Source of the DNA: Macrostomum hystrix
Taxonomy: Eukaryota > Platyhelminthes > Macrostomidae
Direction: 5' to 3'
DNA: 64,000 nt
Assembly (NCBI GenBank): GCA_950097015.1
Contig: CATNEN010000001.1
Location: 3,998,001 to 4,062,000 of the forward strand
In this document: piece after piece, positions 12,536-27,950 of the stretch
Position numbering within the stretch: the stretch's first letter is position 1
How the letters are laid out: the number at the start of each line of letters is the position of its first letter
Position numbers and translations under genes: made by a program
Notes under the pieces: generated by a model
Databases searched by the model: none
Told to the model about the DNA's origin: nothing
The model's input: only the letters and a program-made list of their open reading frames with translations

Positions 12536-15500
12536 GTTGACAATGATCCACAAGTTGACAATGATCAGTCAGTTGATTATGATCACTCAGTTGACAATGA
12601 TCACCCAGTTGACAATGATCCCCCAGTTGACAATGATCCCACAGTTGACAATGATCCCCCAGTTAACAATGAACCCCAGTTGACAATTATCCCCCAGTCG
12701 AAAATGATCCCCCAGTTGACCATGATCCCCAAGTTGACAATGATTCCCAGTTGACAATGATCCACAAGTTGACAATGATCACTCAGTTGATTATGATCAC
12801 CCAGTTGACAATGATCCCCCATTTGATGATGATCCCCCAGTTGATTATGATCACTCAGTTGACAATTATCCCCCAGTTGACAATGATCCCACAGTTGACA
12901 ATGATCCCCCAGTTGACAATGATCCCCCATTTGATTATGATCCCCCAGTTGATGATGATCCCCCAGTTGATTATGATTCCCCAGTTGACAATTATCACCC
13001 AGTTGACAATGATCCCCCAGTTGACAATGATCCCCCATTTGATTATGATCCCCCAGTTGATGATGATCCCCCAGTTGATTATGATTCCCCAGTTGACAAT
13101 TATCACCCAGTTGACAATGATCCCACAGTTGACAATGACAATGACAATGATTCCCAGTTGTCAATGATCCACAAGTTGACAAAGATTCCCAGTTGACAAT
13201 GATCCACAAGTTAACAATGATCACTCAGTTGATTATGATCACTGAGTTGATTATGATCAGCCAGTTGACAAGTATCCCCCAGTTGATGATGATCCCCCAG
13301 TTGACAATGATCCCACAGTTGACAATGATCCACAAGTTGACAATGATCACTCAGTTGATTATGATCACCCAGTTGACAATGATCCCCCATTTGATGATGA
13401 TCCCTCAGTTGATGATGATCCCCCAGTTGATGATGATCCCCCAGTTGATGATGATCCCCCAGTTGACCATGATCCCCAAGTTGACAAAGATTCCCAGTTG
13501 ACAATGATCCACAAGTTGAAAATGATCACTCAGTTGATTATGATCACTCAGTTGACAATTATCCCCCAGTTGACAATGATCCCACAGTTGACAATGATCC
13601 CCCATTTGATTATGATCCCCCAGTTGATAATGATCCCCCAGTTGATGATGATTCCCCAGTTGACAATTATCACCCAGTTGACAATGATCCCACAGTTGAC
13701 AATGATTCCCAGTTGACAATAATCACTCAGTTGATGATGATTCCCCAGTTGACAATAATCCCCCAGTCGACAATTATCCCCGAGTTGACCATGATCCGCC
13801 AGTTGACAATGATCACCCACTTGATAATGATCCCCCAGTTGACCATGATCCCCAAGTTGACAAAGATTCCCAGTTGACAATGATCACTCAGTTGATTATG
13901 ATCTCTGAGTTGATTATGATCAGCCAGTTGACAAGTATCCCCCAGTTGATGATGATCCCCCAGTTGACAATGATCCCACAGTTGACAATGATCCACAAGT
14001 TGACAATGATCAGTCAGTTGATTATGACCACTCAGTTGACAATGATCACCCAGTTGACAATGATCCCCCTGTTGACAATGATTCCCAGTTGACAATGATC
14101 ACTCAGTTGATTATGATCACTCAGTTGATGATGATCCCCCAGTTGATGATGATCCCCCAGTTGACAATGATCCCCCAGTTACCAATGAACCCCAGTTGAC
14201 AATTATCCCCCAGTCGAAAATGATCCCCCAGTTGACCATGATCCCCAAGTTGACAATGATCCCCCAGTTGACCATGATCCCCAAGTTGACAATGATTCCC
14301 ATTTGAGAATGATCCACAAGTTGACAATGATCACTCAGTTGATTATGATCTCTGAGTTTATTATGATCAGCCAGTTGACAAGTATCCCCCAGTTGATGAT
14401 GATCCCCCAGTTGACAATGATCCCACAGTTGACAATGATCCACAAGTTGACAATGATCAGTCAGTTGATTATGATCACTCAGTTGACAATGATCACCCAG
14501 TTGACAATTATCCCCCAGTCGACAATTATCCCCCAGTTGACCATGATCCGCCAGTTGACAATGATCACCCACTTGATAATGATCACTCAGTTGATTATGA
14601 TCACTCAGCTGATTATGATCACCCAGTTGACAATGATCCCCCAGTTGATGATGATCCCCCAGTTGACAATTATCCCCCAGTCGACAATTATCCCCCAGTT
14701 GACCATGATCCGCCAGTTGACAATGATCACCCACTTGATAATGATCCCCCAGTTGACCATGATCCCCAAGTTGACAAAGATTCCCAGTTGACAATGATCC
14801 ACAAGTTAACAATGATCACTCAGTTGATTATGATCACTGAGTTGATTATGATCAGCCAGTTGACAAGTATCCCCCAGTTGATGATGATCCCACAGTTGAC
14901 AATGATCCACAAGTTGACAATGATCACTCAGTTGATTATGATCACCCAGTTGACAATGATCCCCCATTTGATGATGATCCCCCAGTTGATGATGATCCCC
15001 CAGTTGATGATGATCCCCCAGTTGACCATGATCCCCAAGTTGACAAAGATTCCCAGTTGACAATGATCCACAAGTTGAAAATGATCACTCAGTTGATTAT
15101 GATCACTCAGTTGACAATTATCCCCCAGTTGACAATGATCCCACAGTTGATGATGATCCCCCAGTTGACAATGATCCCACAGTTGACAATGATCCACAAG
15201 TTGACAATGATCACTCAGTTGATTATGATCACCCAGTTGACAATGATCCCCGATTTGATGATGATCCCCCAGTTGATGATGATCCCCCAGTTGATGATGA
15301 TCCCCCAGTTGATGATGATCCCCCAGTTGATGATGATCCCCCAGTTGACCATGATCCCCAAGTTGACAAAGATTCCCAGTTGACAATGATCCACAAGTTG
15401 AAAATGATCACTCAGTTGATTATGATCACTCAGTTGACAATTATCCCCCAGTTGACAATGATCCCACAGTTGACAATGATCCCCCAGTTGACAATGATCC

Positions 15501-17325
15501 CCCTTTTGATTATGATCCCCCAGTTGATCATGATTCCCCAGTTGACAATTATCACCCAGTTGACAATGATCCCCCAGTTGACAATGATCACTCAGTTGAC
15601 AATGATCACTCAGTTGATGATGATCCCCCAGTTGATGATGATTCCCCAGTTGACAATTATCACCCTGTTGACAATGACAATGATTCCCAGTTGACAATGA
15701 TCCACAAGTTGACAAAGATTCCCAGTTGACAATGATCCACAAGTTAACAATGATCACTCAGTTGATTATGATCACTGAGTTGATTATGATCAGCCAGTTG
15801 ACAAGTATCCCCCAGTTGATGATGATCCCCCAGTTGACAATGATCCCACAGTTGACAATGATCCACAAGTTGACAATGATCAGTCAGTTTATTATGATCA
15901 CTCAGTTGACAATGATCACCCAGTTGACAATGATCCCACAGTTGACAATGATTCCCAGTTGACAATGATCACTCAGTTGATTATGATCACTCAGTTGATG
16001 ATGATCCCCCAGTTGATGATGATTCCCCAGTTGACAATAATCCCCCAGTCGACAATTATCCCCCAGTTGACCATGATCCGCCAGTTGACAATGATCACCC
16101 ACTTGATAATGATCCCCCAGTTGACCATGATCCCCAAGTTGACAAAGATTCCCAGTTGACAATGATCACTCAGTTGATTATGATCTCTGAGTTGATTATG
16201 ATCAGCCAGTTGACAAGTATCCCCCAGTTGATGATGATCCCCCAGTTGACAATGATCCCACAGTTGACAATGATCCACAAGTTGACAATGATCAGTCAGT
16301 TGATTATGATCACTCAGTTGACAATGATCACCCAGTTGACAATGATCCCCCTGTTGACAATGATTCCCAGTTGACAATGATCCCCCAGTTGATGATGATC
16401 CCCCAGTTGATGATGATCCCCCAGTTGACAATTATCCCCCAGTCGACAATTATCCCCCTGTTGACCATGATCCGCCAGTTGACAATGATCACCCACTTGA
16501 TAATGATCCCTCAGTTGACCATGATCCCCAAGTTGACAAAGATTCCCAGTTGACCATGATCCCCAAGTTGACAATGATTCCCAGTTGACAATGATCCACA
16601 AGTTGACAATGATCACTCAGTTGATTATGATCACTCAGTTGACAATGATCACCCAGTTGACAATTATCCCCCAGTCGACAATTATCCCCCAGTTGACCAA
16701 GATCCGCCAGTTGACAATGATCACCCACTTGATAATGATCACTCAGTTGATTATGATCACTGAGTTGATTATGATCAGCCAGTTGACAAGTATCCCCCAG
16801 TTGATGATGATCCCACAGTTGACAATGATCCACAAGTTGACAATGATCACTCAGTTGATTATGATCACCCAGTTGACAATGATCCCCCATTTGATGATGA
16901 TCCCCCAGTTGATGATGATCCCCCAGTTGATGATGATCCCCCAGTTGATGATGATCCCCCAGTTGACCATGATCCCCAAGTTGACAAAGATTCCCAGTTG
17001 ACAATGATCCACAAGTTGAAAATGATCACTCAGTTGATTATGATCACTCAGTTGACAATTATCCCCCAGTTGACAATGATCCCACAGTTGACAATGATCC
17101 CCCAGTTGACAATGATCCCCCTTTTGATTATGATCCCCCAGTTGATTATGATTCCCCAGTTGACAATTATCACCCAGTTGACAATGATCCCCCAGTTGAC
17201 AATGATCACTCAGTTGATGATGATCCCCCAGTTGATGATGATTGCCCAGTTGACAATTATCACCCTGTTGACAATGACAATGATTCCCAGTTGACAATGA
17301 TCCACAAGTTGACAAAGATTCCCAG

Positions 17326-20300
17326 TTGACAATGATCCACAAGTTAACAATGATCACTCAGTTGATTATGATCACTGAGTTGATTATGATCAGCCAGTTG
17401 ACAAGTATCCCCCAGTTGATGATGATCCCCCAGTTGACAATGATCCCACAGTTGACAATGATCCACAAGTTGACAATGATCAGTCAGTTGATTATGATCA
17501 CTCAGTTGACAATGATCACCCAGTTGACAATGATCCCACAGTTGACAATGATTCCCAGTTGACAATGATCACTCAGTTGATTATGATCACTCAGTTGATG
17601 ATGATCCCCCAGTTGATGATGATTCCCCAGTTGACAATAATCCCCCAGTCGACAATTATCCCCCAGTTGACCATGATCCGCCAGTTGACAATGATCACCC
17701 ACTTGATAATGATCCCCCAGTTGACCATGATCCCCAAGTTGACAAAGATTCCCAGTTGACAATGATCACTCAGTTGATTATGATCTCTGAGTTGATTATG
17801 ATCAGCCAGTTGACAAGTATCCCCCAGTTGATGATGATCCCCCAGTTGACAATGATCCCACAGTTGACAATGATCCACAAGTTGACAATGATCAGTCAGT
17901 TGATTATGATCACTCAGTTGACAATGATCACCCAGTTGACAATGATCCCCCTGTTGACAATGATTCCCAGTTGACAATGATCACTCAGTTGATTATGATC
18001 ACTCAGTTGATGATGATCCCTCAGTTGATGATGATCCCCCAGTTGACAATGATCCCCCAGTTACCAATGAACCCCAGTTGACAATTATCCCCCAGTCGAA
18101 AATGATCCCCCAGTTGACCATGATCCCCAAGTTGACAATGATCCCCCAGTTGACCATGATCCCCAAGTTGACAATGATTCCCAGTTGACAATGATCCACA
18201 AGTAGACAATGATCACTCAGTTGATTATGATCACTCAGTTGACAATGATCACCCAGTTGACAATTATCCCCCAGTCGACAATTATCCCCCAGTTGACCAT
18301 GATCCGCCAGTTGACAATGATCACCCACTTGATAATGATCCCCCAGTTGACCATGATCCCCAAGTTGACAAAGATTCCCAGTCGACAATGATCCACAAGT
18401 TAACAATGATCACTCAGTTGATTATGATCACTGAGTTGATTATGATCAGCCAGTTGACAAGTATCCCCCAGTTGATGATGATCCCACAGTTGACAATGAT
18501 CCACAAGTTGACAATGATCACTCAGTTGATTATGATCACCCAGTTGACAATGATCCCCCATTTGATGATGATCCCCCAGTTGATGATGATCCCCCAGTTG
18601 ATGATGATCCCCCAGTTGATGATGATCCCCCAGTTGACCATGATCCCCAAGTTGACAAAGATTCCCAGTTGACAATGATCCACAAGTTGAAAATGATCAC
18701 TCAGTTGATTATGATCACTCAGTTGACAATTATTCCCCAGTTGACAATGATCCCACAGTTAACAATGATCCCCCAGTTGACAATGATCCCCCATTTGATT
18801 ATGATCCCCCAGTTGATTATGATTCCCCAGTTGACAATTATCACCCAGTTGACAATGATCCCCCAGTTGACAATGATTCCCAGTTGACAATGATCACTCA
18901 GTTGATTATGATCACTCAGTTGATGATGATTCCCCAGTTGACAATTATCACCCAGTTGACAATGATCACCCAGTTGACAATGATCCCACAGTTGACAATG
19001 ACAATGATTCCCAGTTGACAATGATCCACAAGTTGACAATGACAATTATTCCCAGTTGACAATGATCCACAAGTTGACAAAGATTCCCAGTTGACAATGA
19101 TCCACAAGTTAACAATGATCACTCAGTTGATTATGATCACTGAGTTGATTATGATCAGCCAGTTGACAAGTATTCCCCAGTTGATGATGATCCCCCAGTT
19201 GACAATGATCCCACAGTTGACAATGATCCACAAGTTGACAAAGATCAGTCAGTTGATTATGATCACTCAGTTGACAATGATCACCCAGTTGACAATGATC
19301 CCCCAGTTGATGATGATCCCCCAGTTGATGATGATCCCCCAGTTGACAATTATCCCCCAGTCGACAATTATCCCCCTGTTGACCATGATCCGCCAGTTGA
19401 CAATGATCACCCACTTGATAATGATCCCTCAGTTGACCATGATCCCCAAGTTGACAAAGATTCCCAGTTGACCATGATCCCCAAGTTGACAATGATTCCC
19501 AGTTGACAATGATCCACAAGTTGACAATGATCACTCAGTTGATTATGATCACTCAGTTGACAATGATCACCCAGTTGACAATTATCCCCCAGTCGACAAT
19601 TATCCCCCAGTTGACCAAGATCCGCCAGTTGACAATGATCACCCACTTGATAATGATCACTCAGTTGATTATGATCACTGAGTTGATTATGATCAGCCAG
19701 TTGACAAGTATCCCCCAGTTGATGATGATCCCACAGTTGACAATGATCCACAAGTTGACAATGATCACTCAGTTGATTATGATCACCCAGTTGACAATGA
19801 TCCCCCATTTGATGATGATCCCCCAGTTGATGATGATCCCCCAGTTGATGATGATCCCCCAGTTGATGATGATCCCCCAGTTGACCATGATCCCCAAGTT
19901 GACAAAGATTCCCAGTTGACAATGATCCACAAGTTGAAAATGATCACTCAGTTGATTATGATCACTCAGTTGACAATTATCCCCCAGTTGACAATGATCC
20001 CACAGTTGACAATGATCCCCCAGTTGACAATGATCCCCCTTTTGATTATGATCCCCCAGTTGATTATGATTCCCCAGTTGACAATTATCACCCAGTTGAC
20101 AATGATCCCCCAGTTGACAATGATCACTCAGTTGATGATGATCCCCCAGTTGATGATGATTGCCCAGTTGACAATTATCACCCTGTTGACAATGACAATG
20201 ATTCCCAGTTGACAATGATCCACAAGTTGACAAAGATTCCCAGTTGACAATGATCCACAAGTTAACAATGATCACTCAGTTGATTATGATCACTGAGTTG

Positions 20301-23300
20301 ATTATGATCAGCCAGTTGACAAGTATCCCCCAGTTGATGATGATCCCCCAGTTGACAATGATCCCACAGTTGACAATGATCCACAAGTTGACAATGATCA
20401 GTCAGTTGATTATGATCACTCAGTTGACAATGATCACCCAGTTGACAATGATCCCACAGTTGACAATGATTCCCAGTTGACAATGATCACTCAGTTGATT
20501 ATGATCACTCAGTTGATGATGATCCCCCAGTTGATGATGATTCCCCAGTTGACAATAATCCCCCAGTCGACAATTATCCCCCAGTTGACCATGATCCGCC
20601 AGTTGACAATGATCACCCACTTGATAATGATCCCCCAGTTGACCATGATCCCCAAGTTGACAAAGATTCCCAGTTGACAATGATCACTCAGTTGATTATG
20701 ATCTCTGAGTTGATTATGATCAGCCAGTTGACAAGTATCCCCCAGTTGATGATGATCCCCCAGTTGACAATGATCCCACAGTTGACAATGATCCACAAGT
20801 TGACAATGATCAGTCAGTTGATTATGATCACTCAGTTGACAATGATCACCCAGTTGACAATGATCCCCCTGTTGACAATGATTCCCAGTTGACAATGATC
20901 ACTCAGTTGATTATGATCACTCAGTTGATGATGATCCCTCAGTTGATGATGATCCCCCAGTTGACAATGATCCCCCAGTTACCAATGAACCCCAGTTGAC
21001 AATTATCCCCCAGTCGAAAATGATCCCCCAGTTGACCATGATCCCCAAGTTGACAATGATCCCCCAGTTGACCATGATCCCCAAGTTGACAATGATTCCC
21101 AGTTGACAATGATCCACAAGTAGACAATGATCACTCAGTTGATTATGATCACTCAGTTGACAATGATCACCCAGTTGACAATTATCCCCCAGTCGACAAT
21201 TATCCCCCAGTTGACCATGATCCGCCAGTTGACAATGATCACCCACTTGATAATGATCCCCCAGTTGACCATGATCCCCAAGTTGACAAAGATTCCCAGT
21301 CGACAATGATCCACAAGTTAACAATGATCACTCAGTTGATTATGATCACTGAGTTGATTATGATCAGCCAGTTGACAAGTATCCCCCAGTTGATGATGAT
21401 CCCACAGTTGACAATGATCCACAAGTTGACAATGATCACTCAGTTGATTATGATCACCCAGTTGACAATGATCCCCCATTTGATGATGATCCCCCAGTTG
21501 ATGATGATCCCCCAGTTGATGATGATCCCCCAGTTGATGATGATCCCCCAGTTGACCATGATCCCCAAGTTGACAAAGATTCCCAGTTGACAATGATCCA
21601 CAAGTTGAAAATGATCACTCAGTTGATTATGATCACTCAGTTGACAATTATTCCCCAGTTGACAATGATCCCACAGTTAACAATGATCCCCCAGTTGACA
21701 ATGATCCCCCATTTGATTATGATCCCCCAGTTGATTATGATTCCCCAGTTGACAATTATCACCCAGTTGACAATGATCCCCCAGTTGACAATGATTCCCA
21801 GTTGACAATGATCACTCAGTTGATTATGATCACTCAGTTGATGATGATTCCCCAGTTGACAATTATCACCCAGTTGACAATGATCACCCAGTTGACAATG
21901 ATCACTCAGTTGACAATGATCTCACAGTTGACAATGATCCCACAGTTGACAATGACAATGATTCCCAGTTGACAATGATCCACAAGTTGACAATGACAAT
22001 TATTCCCAGTTGACAATGATCCACAAGTTGACAAAGATTCCCAGTTGACAATGATCCACAAGTTAACAATGATCACTCAGTTGATTATGATCACTGAGTT
22101 GATTATGATCAGCCAGTTGACAAGTATTCCCCAGTTGATGATGATCCCCCAGTTGACAATGATCCCACAGTTGACAATGATCCACAAGTTGACAAAGATC
22201 AGTCAGTTGATTATGATCACTCAGTTGACAATGATCACCCAGTTGACAATGATCCCCCAGTTGATGATGATCCCCCAGTTGATGATGATCCCCCAGTTGA
22301 CAATTATCCCCCAGTCGACAATTATCCCCCTGTTGACCATGATCCGCCAGTTGACAATGATCACCCACTTGATAATGATCCCTCAGTTGACCATGATCCC
22401 CAAGTTGACAAAGATTCCCAGTTGACCATGATCCCCAAGTTGACAATGATTCCCAGTTGACAATGATCCACAAGTTGACAATGATCACTCAGTTGATTAT
22501 GATCACTCAGTTGACAATGATCACCCAGTTGACAATTATCCCCCAGTCGACAATTATCCCCCAGTTGACCAAGATCCGCCAGTTGACAATGATCACCCAC
22601 TTGATAATGATCACTCAGTTGATTATGATCACTGAGTTGATTATGATCAGCCAGTTGACAAGTATCCCCAGTTGATGATGATCCCACAGTTGACAATGAT
22701 CCACAAGTTGACAATGATCACTCAGTTGATTATGATCACCCAGTTGATTATGATCCCCCATTTGATGATGATCCCCCAGTTGATGATGATCCCCCAGTTG
22801 ATGATGATCCCCCAGTTGATGATGATCCCCCAGTTGACCATGATCCCCAAGTTGACAAAGATTCCCAGTTGACAATGATCCACAAGTTGAAAATGATCAC
22901 TCAGTTGATTATGATCACTCAGTTGACAATTATCCCCCAGTTGACAATGATCCCACAGTTGACAATGATCCCCCAGTTGACAATGATCCCCCTTTTGATT
23001 ATGATCCCCCAGTTGATTATGATTCCCCAGTTGACAATTATCACCCAGTTGACAATGATCCCCCAGTTGACAATGATCACCCAGTTGATGATGATCCCCC
23101 AGTTGATGATGATTGCCCAGTTGACAATTATCACCCTGTTGACAATGACAATGATTCCCAGTTGACAATGATCCACAAGTTGACAAAGATTCCCAGTTGA
23201 CAATGATCCACAAGTTAACAATGATCACTCAGTTGATTGTGATCACTGAGTTGATTATGATCAGCCAGTTGACAAGTATCCCCCAGTTGATGATGATCCC

Positions 23301-26300
23301 CCAGTTGACAATGATCCCACAGTTGACAATGATCCACAAGTTGACAATGATCAGTCAGTTGATTATGATCACTCAGTTGACAATGATCACCCAGTTGACA
23401 ATGATCCCACAGTTGACAATGATTCCCAGTTGACAATGATCACTCAGTTGATTATGATCACTCAGTTGATGATGATCCCCCAGTTGATGATGATTCCCCA
23501 GTTGACAATAATCCCCCAGTCGACAATTATCCCCCAGTTGACCATGATCCGCCAGTTGACAATGATCACCCACTTGATAATGATCCCCCAGTTGACCATG
23601 ATCCCCAAGTTGACAAAGATTCCCAGTTGACAATGATCACTCAGTTGATTATGATCTCTGAGTTGATTATGATCAGCCAGTTGACAAGTATCCCCCAGTT
23701 GATGATGATCCCCCAGTTGACAATGATCCCACAGTTGACAATGATCCACAAGTTGACAATGATCAGTCAGTTGATTATGATCACTCAGTTGACAATGATC
23801 ACCCAGTTGACAATGATCCCCCTGTTGACAATGATTCCCAGTTGACAATGATCACTCAGTTGATTATGATCACTCAGTTGATGATGATCCCTCAGTTGAT
23901 GATGATCCCCCAGTTGACAATGATCCCCCAGTTACCAATGAACCCCAGTTGACAATTATCCCCCAGTCGAAAATGATCCCCCAGTTGACCATGATCCCCA
24001 AGTTGACAATGATCCCCCAGTTGACCATGATCCCCAAGTTGACAATGATTCCCAGTTGACAATGATCCACAAGTAGACAATGATCACTCAGTTGATTATG
24101 ATCACTCAGTTGACAATGATCACCCAGTTGACAATTATCCCCCAGTCGACAATTATCCCCCAGTTGACCATGATCCGCCAGTTGACAATGATCACCCACT
24201 TGATAATGATCCCCCAGTTGACCATGATCCCCAAGTTGACAAAGATTCCCAGTCGACAATGATCCACAAGTTAACAATGATCACTCAGTTGATTATGATC
24301 ACTGAGTTGATTATGATCAGCCAGTTGACAAGTATCCCCCAGTTGATGATGATCCCACAGTTGACAATGATCCACAAGTTGACAATGATCACTCAGTTGA
24401 TTATGATCACCCAGTTGACAATGATCCCCCATTTGATGATGATCCCCCAGTTGATGATGATCCCCCAGTTGATGATGATCCCCCAGTTGATGATGATCCC
24501 CCAGTTGACCATGATCCCCAAGTTGACAAAGATTCCCAGTTGACAATGATCCACAAGTTGAAAATGATCACTCAGTTGATTATGATCACTCAGTTGACAA
24601 TTATTCCCCAGTTGACAATGATCCCACAGTTAACAATGATCCCCCAGTTGACAATGATCCCCCATTTGATTATGATCCCCCAGTTGATTATGATTCCCCA
24701 GTTGACAATTATCACCCAGTTGACAATGATCCCCCAGTTGACAATGATTCCCAGTTGACAATGATCACTCAGTTGATTATGATCACTCAGTTGATGATGA
24801 TTCCCCAGTTGACAATTATCACCCAGTTGACAATGATCACCCAGTTGACAATGATCACTCAGTTGACAATGATCTCACAGTTGACAATGATCCCACAGTT
24901 GACAATGACAATGATTCCCAGTTGACAATGATCCACAAGTTGACAATGACAATTATTCCCAGTTGACAATGATCCACAAGTTGACAAAGATTCCCAGTTG
25001 ACAATGATCCACAAGTTAACAATGATCACTCAGTTGATTATGATCACTGAGTTGATTATGATCAGCCAGTTGACAAGTATTCCCCAGTTGATGATGATCC
25101 CCCAGTTGACAATGATCCCACAGTTGACAATGATCCACAAGTTGACAAAGATCAGTCAGTTGATTATGATCACTCAGTTGACAATGATCACCCAGTTGAC
25201 AATGATCCCCCAGTTGATGATGATCCCCCAGTTGATGATGATCCCCCAGTTGACAATTATCCCCCAGTCGACAATTATCCCCCTGTTGACCATGATCCGC
25301 CAGTTGACAATGATCACCCACTTGATAATGATCCCTCAGTTGACCATGATCCCCAAGTTGACAAAGATTCCCAGTTGACCATGATCCCCAAGTTGACAAT
25401 GATTCCCAGTTGACAATGATCCACAAGTTGACAATGATCACTCAGTTGATTATGATCACTCAGTTGACAATGATCACCCAGTTGACAATTATCCCCCAGT
25501 CGACAATTATCCCCCAGTTGACCAAGATCCGCCAGTTGACAATGATCACCCACTTGATAATGATCACTCAGTTGATTATGATCACTGAGTTGATTATGAT
25601 CAGCCAGTTGACAAGTATCCCCAGTTGATGATGATCCCACAGTTGACAATGATCCACAAGTTGACAATGATCACTCAGTTGATTATGATCACCCAGTTGA
25701 TTATGATCCCCCATTTGATGATGATCCCCCAGTTGATGATGATCCCCCAGTTGATGATGATCCCCCAGTTGATGATGATCCCCCAGTTGACCATGATCCC
25801 CAAGTTGACAAAGATTCCCAGTTGACAATGATCCACAAGTTGAAAATGATCACTCAGTTGATTATGATCACTCAGTTGACAATTATCCCCCAGTTGACAA
25901 TGATCCCACAGTTGACAATGATCCCCCAGTTGACAATGATCCCCCTTTTGATTATGATCCCCCAGTTGATTATGATTCCCCAGTTGACAATTATCACCCA
26001 GTTGACAATGATCCCCCAGTTGACAATGATCACCCAGTTGATGATGATCCCCCAGTTGATGATGATTGCCCAGTTGACAATTATCACCCTGTTGACAATG
26101 ACAATGATTCCCAGTTGACAATGATCCACAAGTTGACAAAGATTCCCAGTTGACAATGATCCACAAGTTAACAATGATCACTCAGTTGATTATGATCACT
26201 GAGTTGATTATGATCAGCCAGTTGACAAGTATCCCCCAGTTGATGATGATCCCCCAGTTGACAATGATCCCACAGTTGACAATGATCCACAAGTTGACAA

Positions 26301-27950
26301 TGATCAGTCAGTTGATTATGATCACTCAGTTGACAATGATCACCCAGTTGACAATGATCCCACAGTTGACAATGATTCCCAGTTGACAATGATCACTCAG
26401 TTGATTATGATCACTCAGTTGATGATGATCCCCCAGTTGATGATGATTCCCCAGTTGACAATAATCCCCCAGTCGACAATTATCCCCCAGTTGACCATGA
26501 TCCGCCAGTTGACAATGATCACCCACTTGATAATGATCCCCCAGTTGACCATGATCCCCAAGTTGACAAAGATTCCCAGTTGACAATGATCACTCAGTTG
26601 ATTATGATCTCTGAGTTGATTATGATCAGCCAGTTGACAAGTATCCCCCAGTTGATGATGATCCCCCAGTTGACAATGATCCCACAGTTGACAATGATCC
26701 ACAAGTTGACAATGATCAGTCAGTTGATTATGATCACTCAGTTGACAATGATCACCCAGTTGACAATGATCCCCCTGTTGACAATGATTCCCAGTTGACA
26801 ATGATCACTCAGTTGATTATGATCACTCAGTTGATGATGATCCCTCAGTTGATGATGATCCCCCAGTTGACAATGATCCCCCAGTTACCAATGAACCCCA
26901 GTTGACAATTATCCCCCAGTCGAAAATGATCCCCCAGTTGACCATGATCCCCAAGTTGACAATGATCCCCCAGTTGACCATGATCCCCAAGTTGACAATG
27001 ATTCCCAGTTGACAATGATCCACAAGTAGACAATGATCACTCAGTTGATTATGATCACTCAGTTGACAATGATCACCCAGTTGACAATTATCCCCCAGTC
27101 GACAATTATCCCCCAGTTGACCATGATCCGCCAGTTGACAATGATCACCCACTTGATAATGATCCCCCAGTTGACCATGATCCCCAAGTTGACAAAGATT
27201 CCCAGTCGACAATGATCCACAAGTTAACAATGATCACTCAGTTGATTATGATCACTGAGTTGATTATGATCAGCCAGTTGACAAGTATCCCCCAGTTGAT
27301 GATGATCCCACAGTTGACAATGATCCACAAGTTGACAATGATCACTCAGTTGATTATGATCACCCAGTTGACAATGATCCCCCATTTGATGATGATCCCC
27401 CAGTTGATGATGATCCCCCAGTTGATGATGATCCCCCAGTTGATGATGATCCCCCAGTTGACCATGATCCCCAAGTTGACAAAGATTCCCAGTTGACAAT
27501 GATCCACAAGTTGAAAATGATCACTCAGTTGATTATGATCACTCAGTTGACAATTATTCCCCAGTTGACAATGATCCCACAGTTAACAATGATCCCCCAG
27601 TTGACAATGATCCCCCATTTGATTATGATCCCCCAGTTGATTATGATTCCCCAGTTGACAATTATCACCCAGTTGACAATGATCCCCCAGTTGACAATGA
27701 TTCCCAGTTGACAATGATCACTCAGTTGATTATGATCACTCAGTTGATGATGATTCCCCAGTTGACAATTATCACCCAGTTGACAATGATCACCCAGTTG
27801 ACAATGATCACTCAGTTGACAATGATCTCACAGTTGACAATGATCCCACAGTTGACAATGACAATGATTCCCAGTTGACAATGATCCACAAGTTGACAAT
27901 GACAATTATTCCCAGTTGACAATGATCCACAAGTTGACAAAGATTCCCAG
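17326..27950. repeat. Right half of array: regular 2.92-2.95-kb higher-order repeats
   Basis: The variant CACAAGTAGACAATG marks 18203, 21121, 24074 and 27027, spacings of 2,918, 2,953 and 2,953 bp. The two longer copies (about 22045-24997 and 24998-27950) share extra units ending in GATCTCACAG (21905-21935 and equivalents) and a one-C deletion (AGTATCCCCAGTTG near 22666 and 25619), and I noticed only one substitution between them (GATTGTGATC near 23239). These shared changes show that the last duplications are very recent. Confidence 0.85.
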
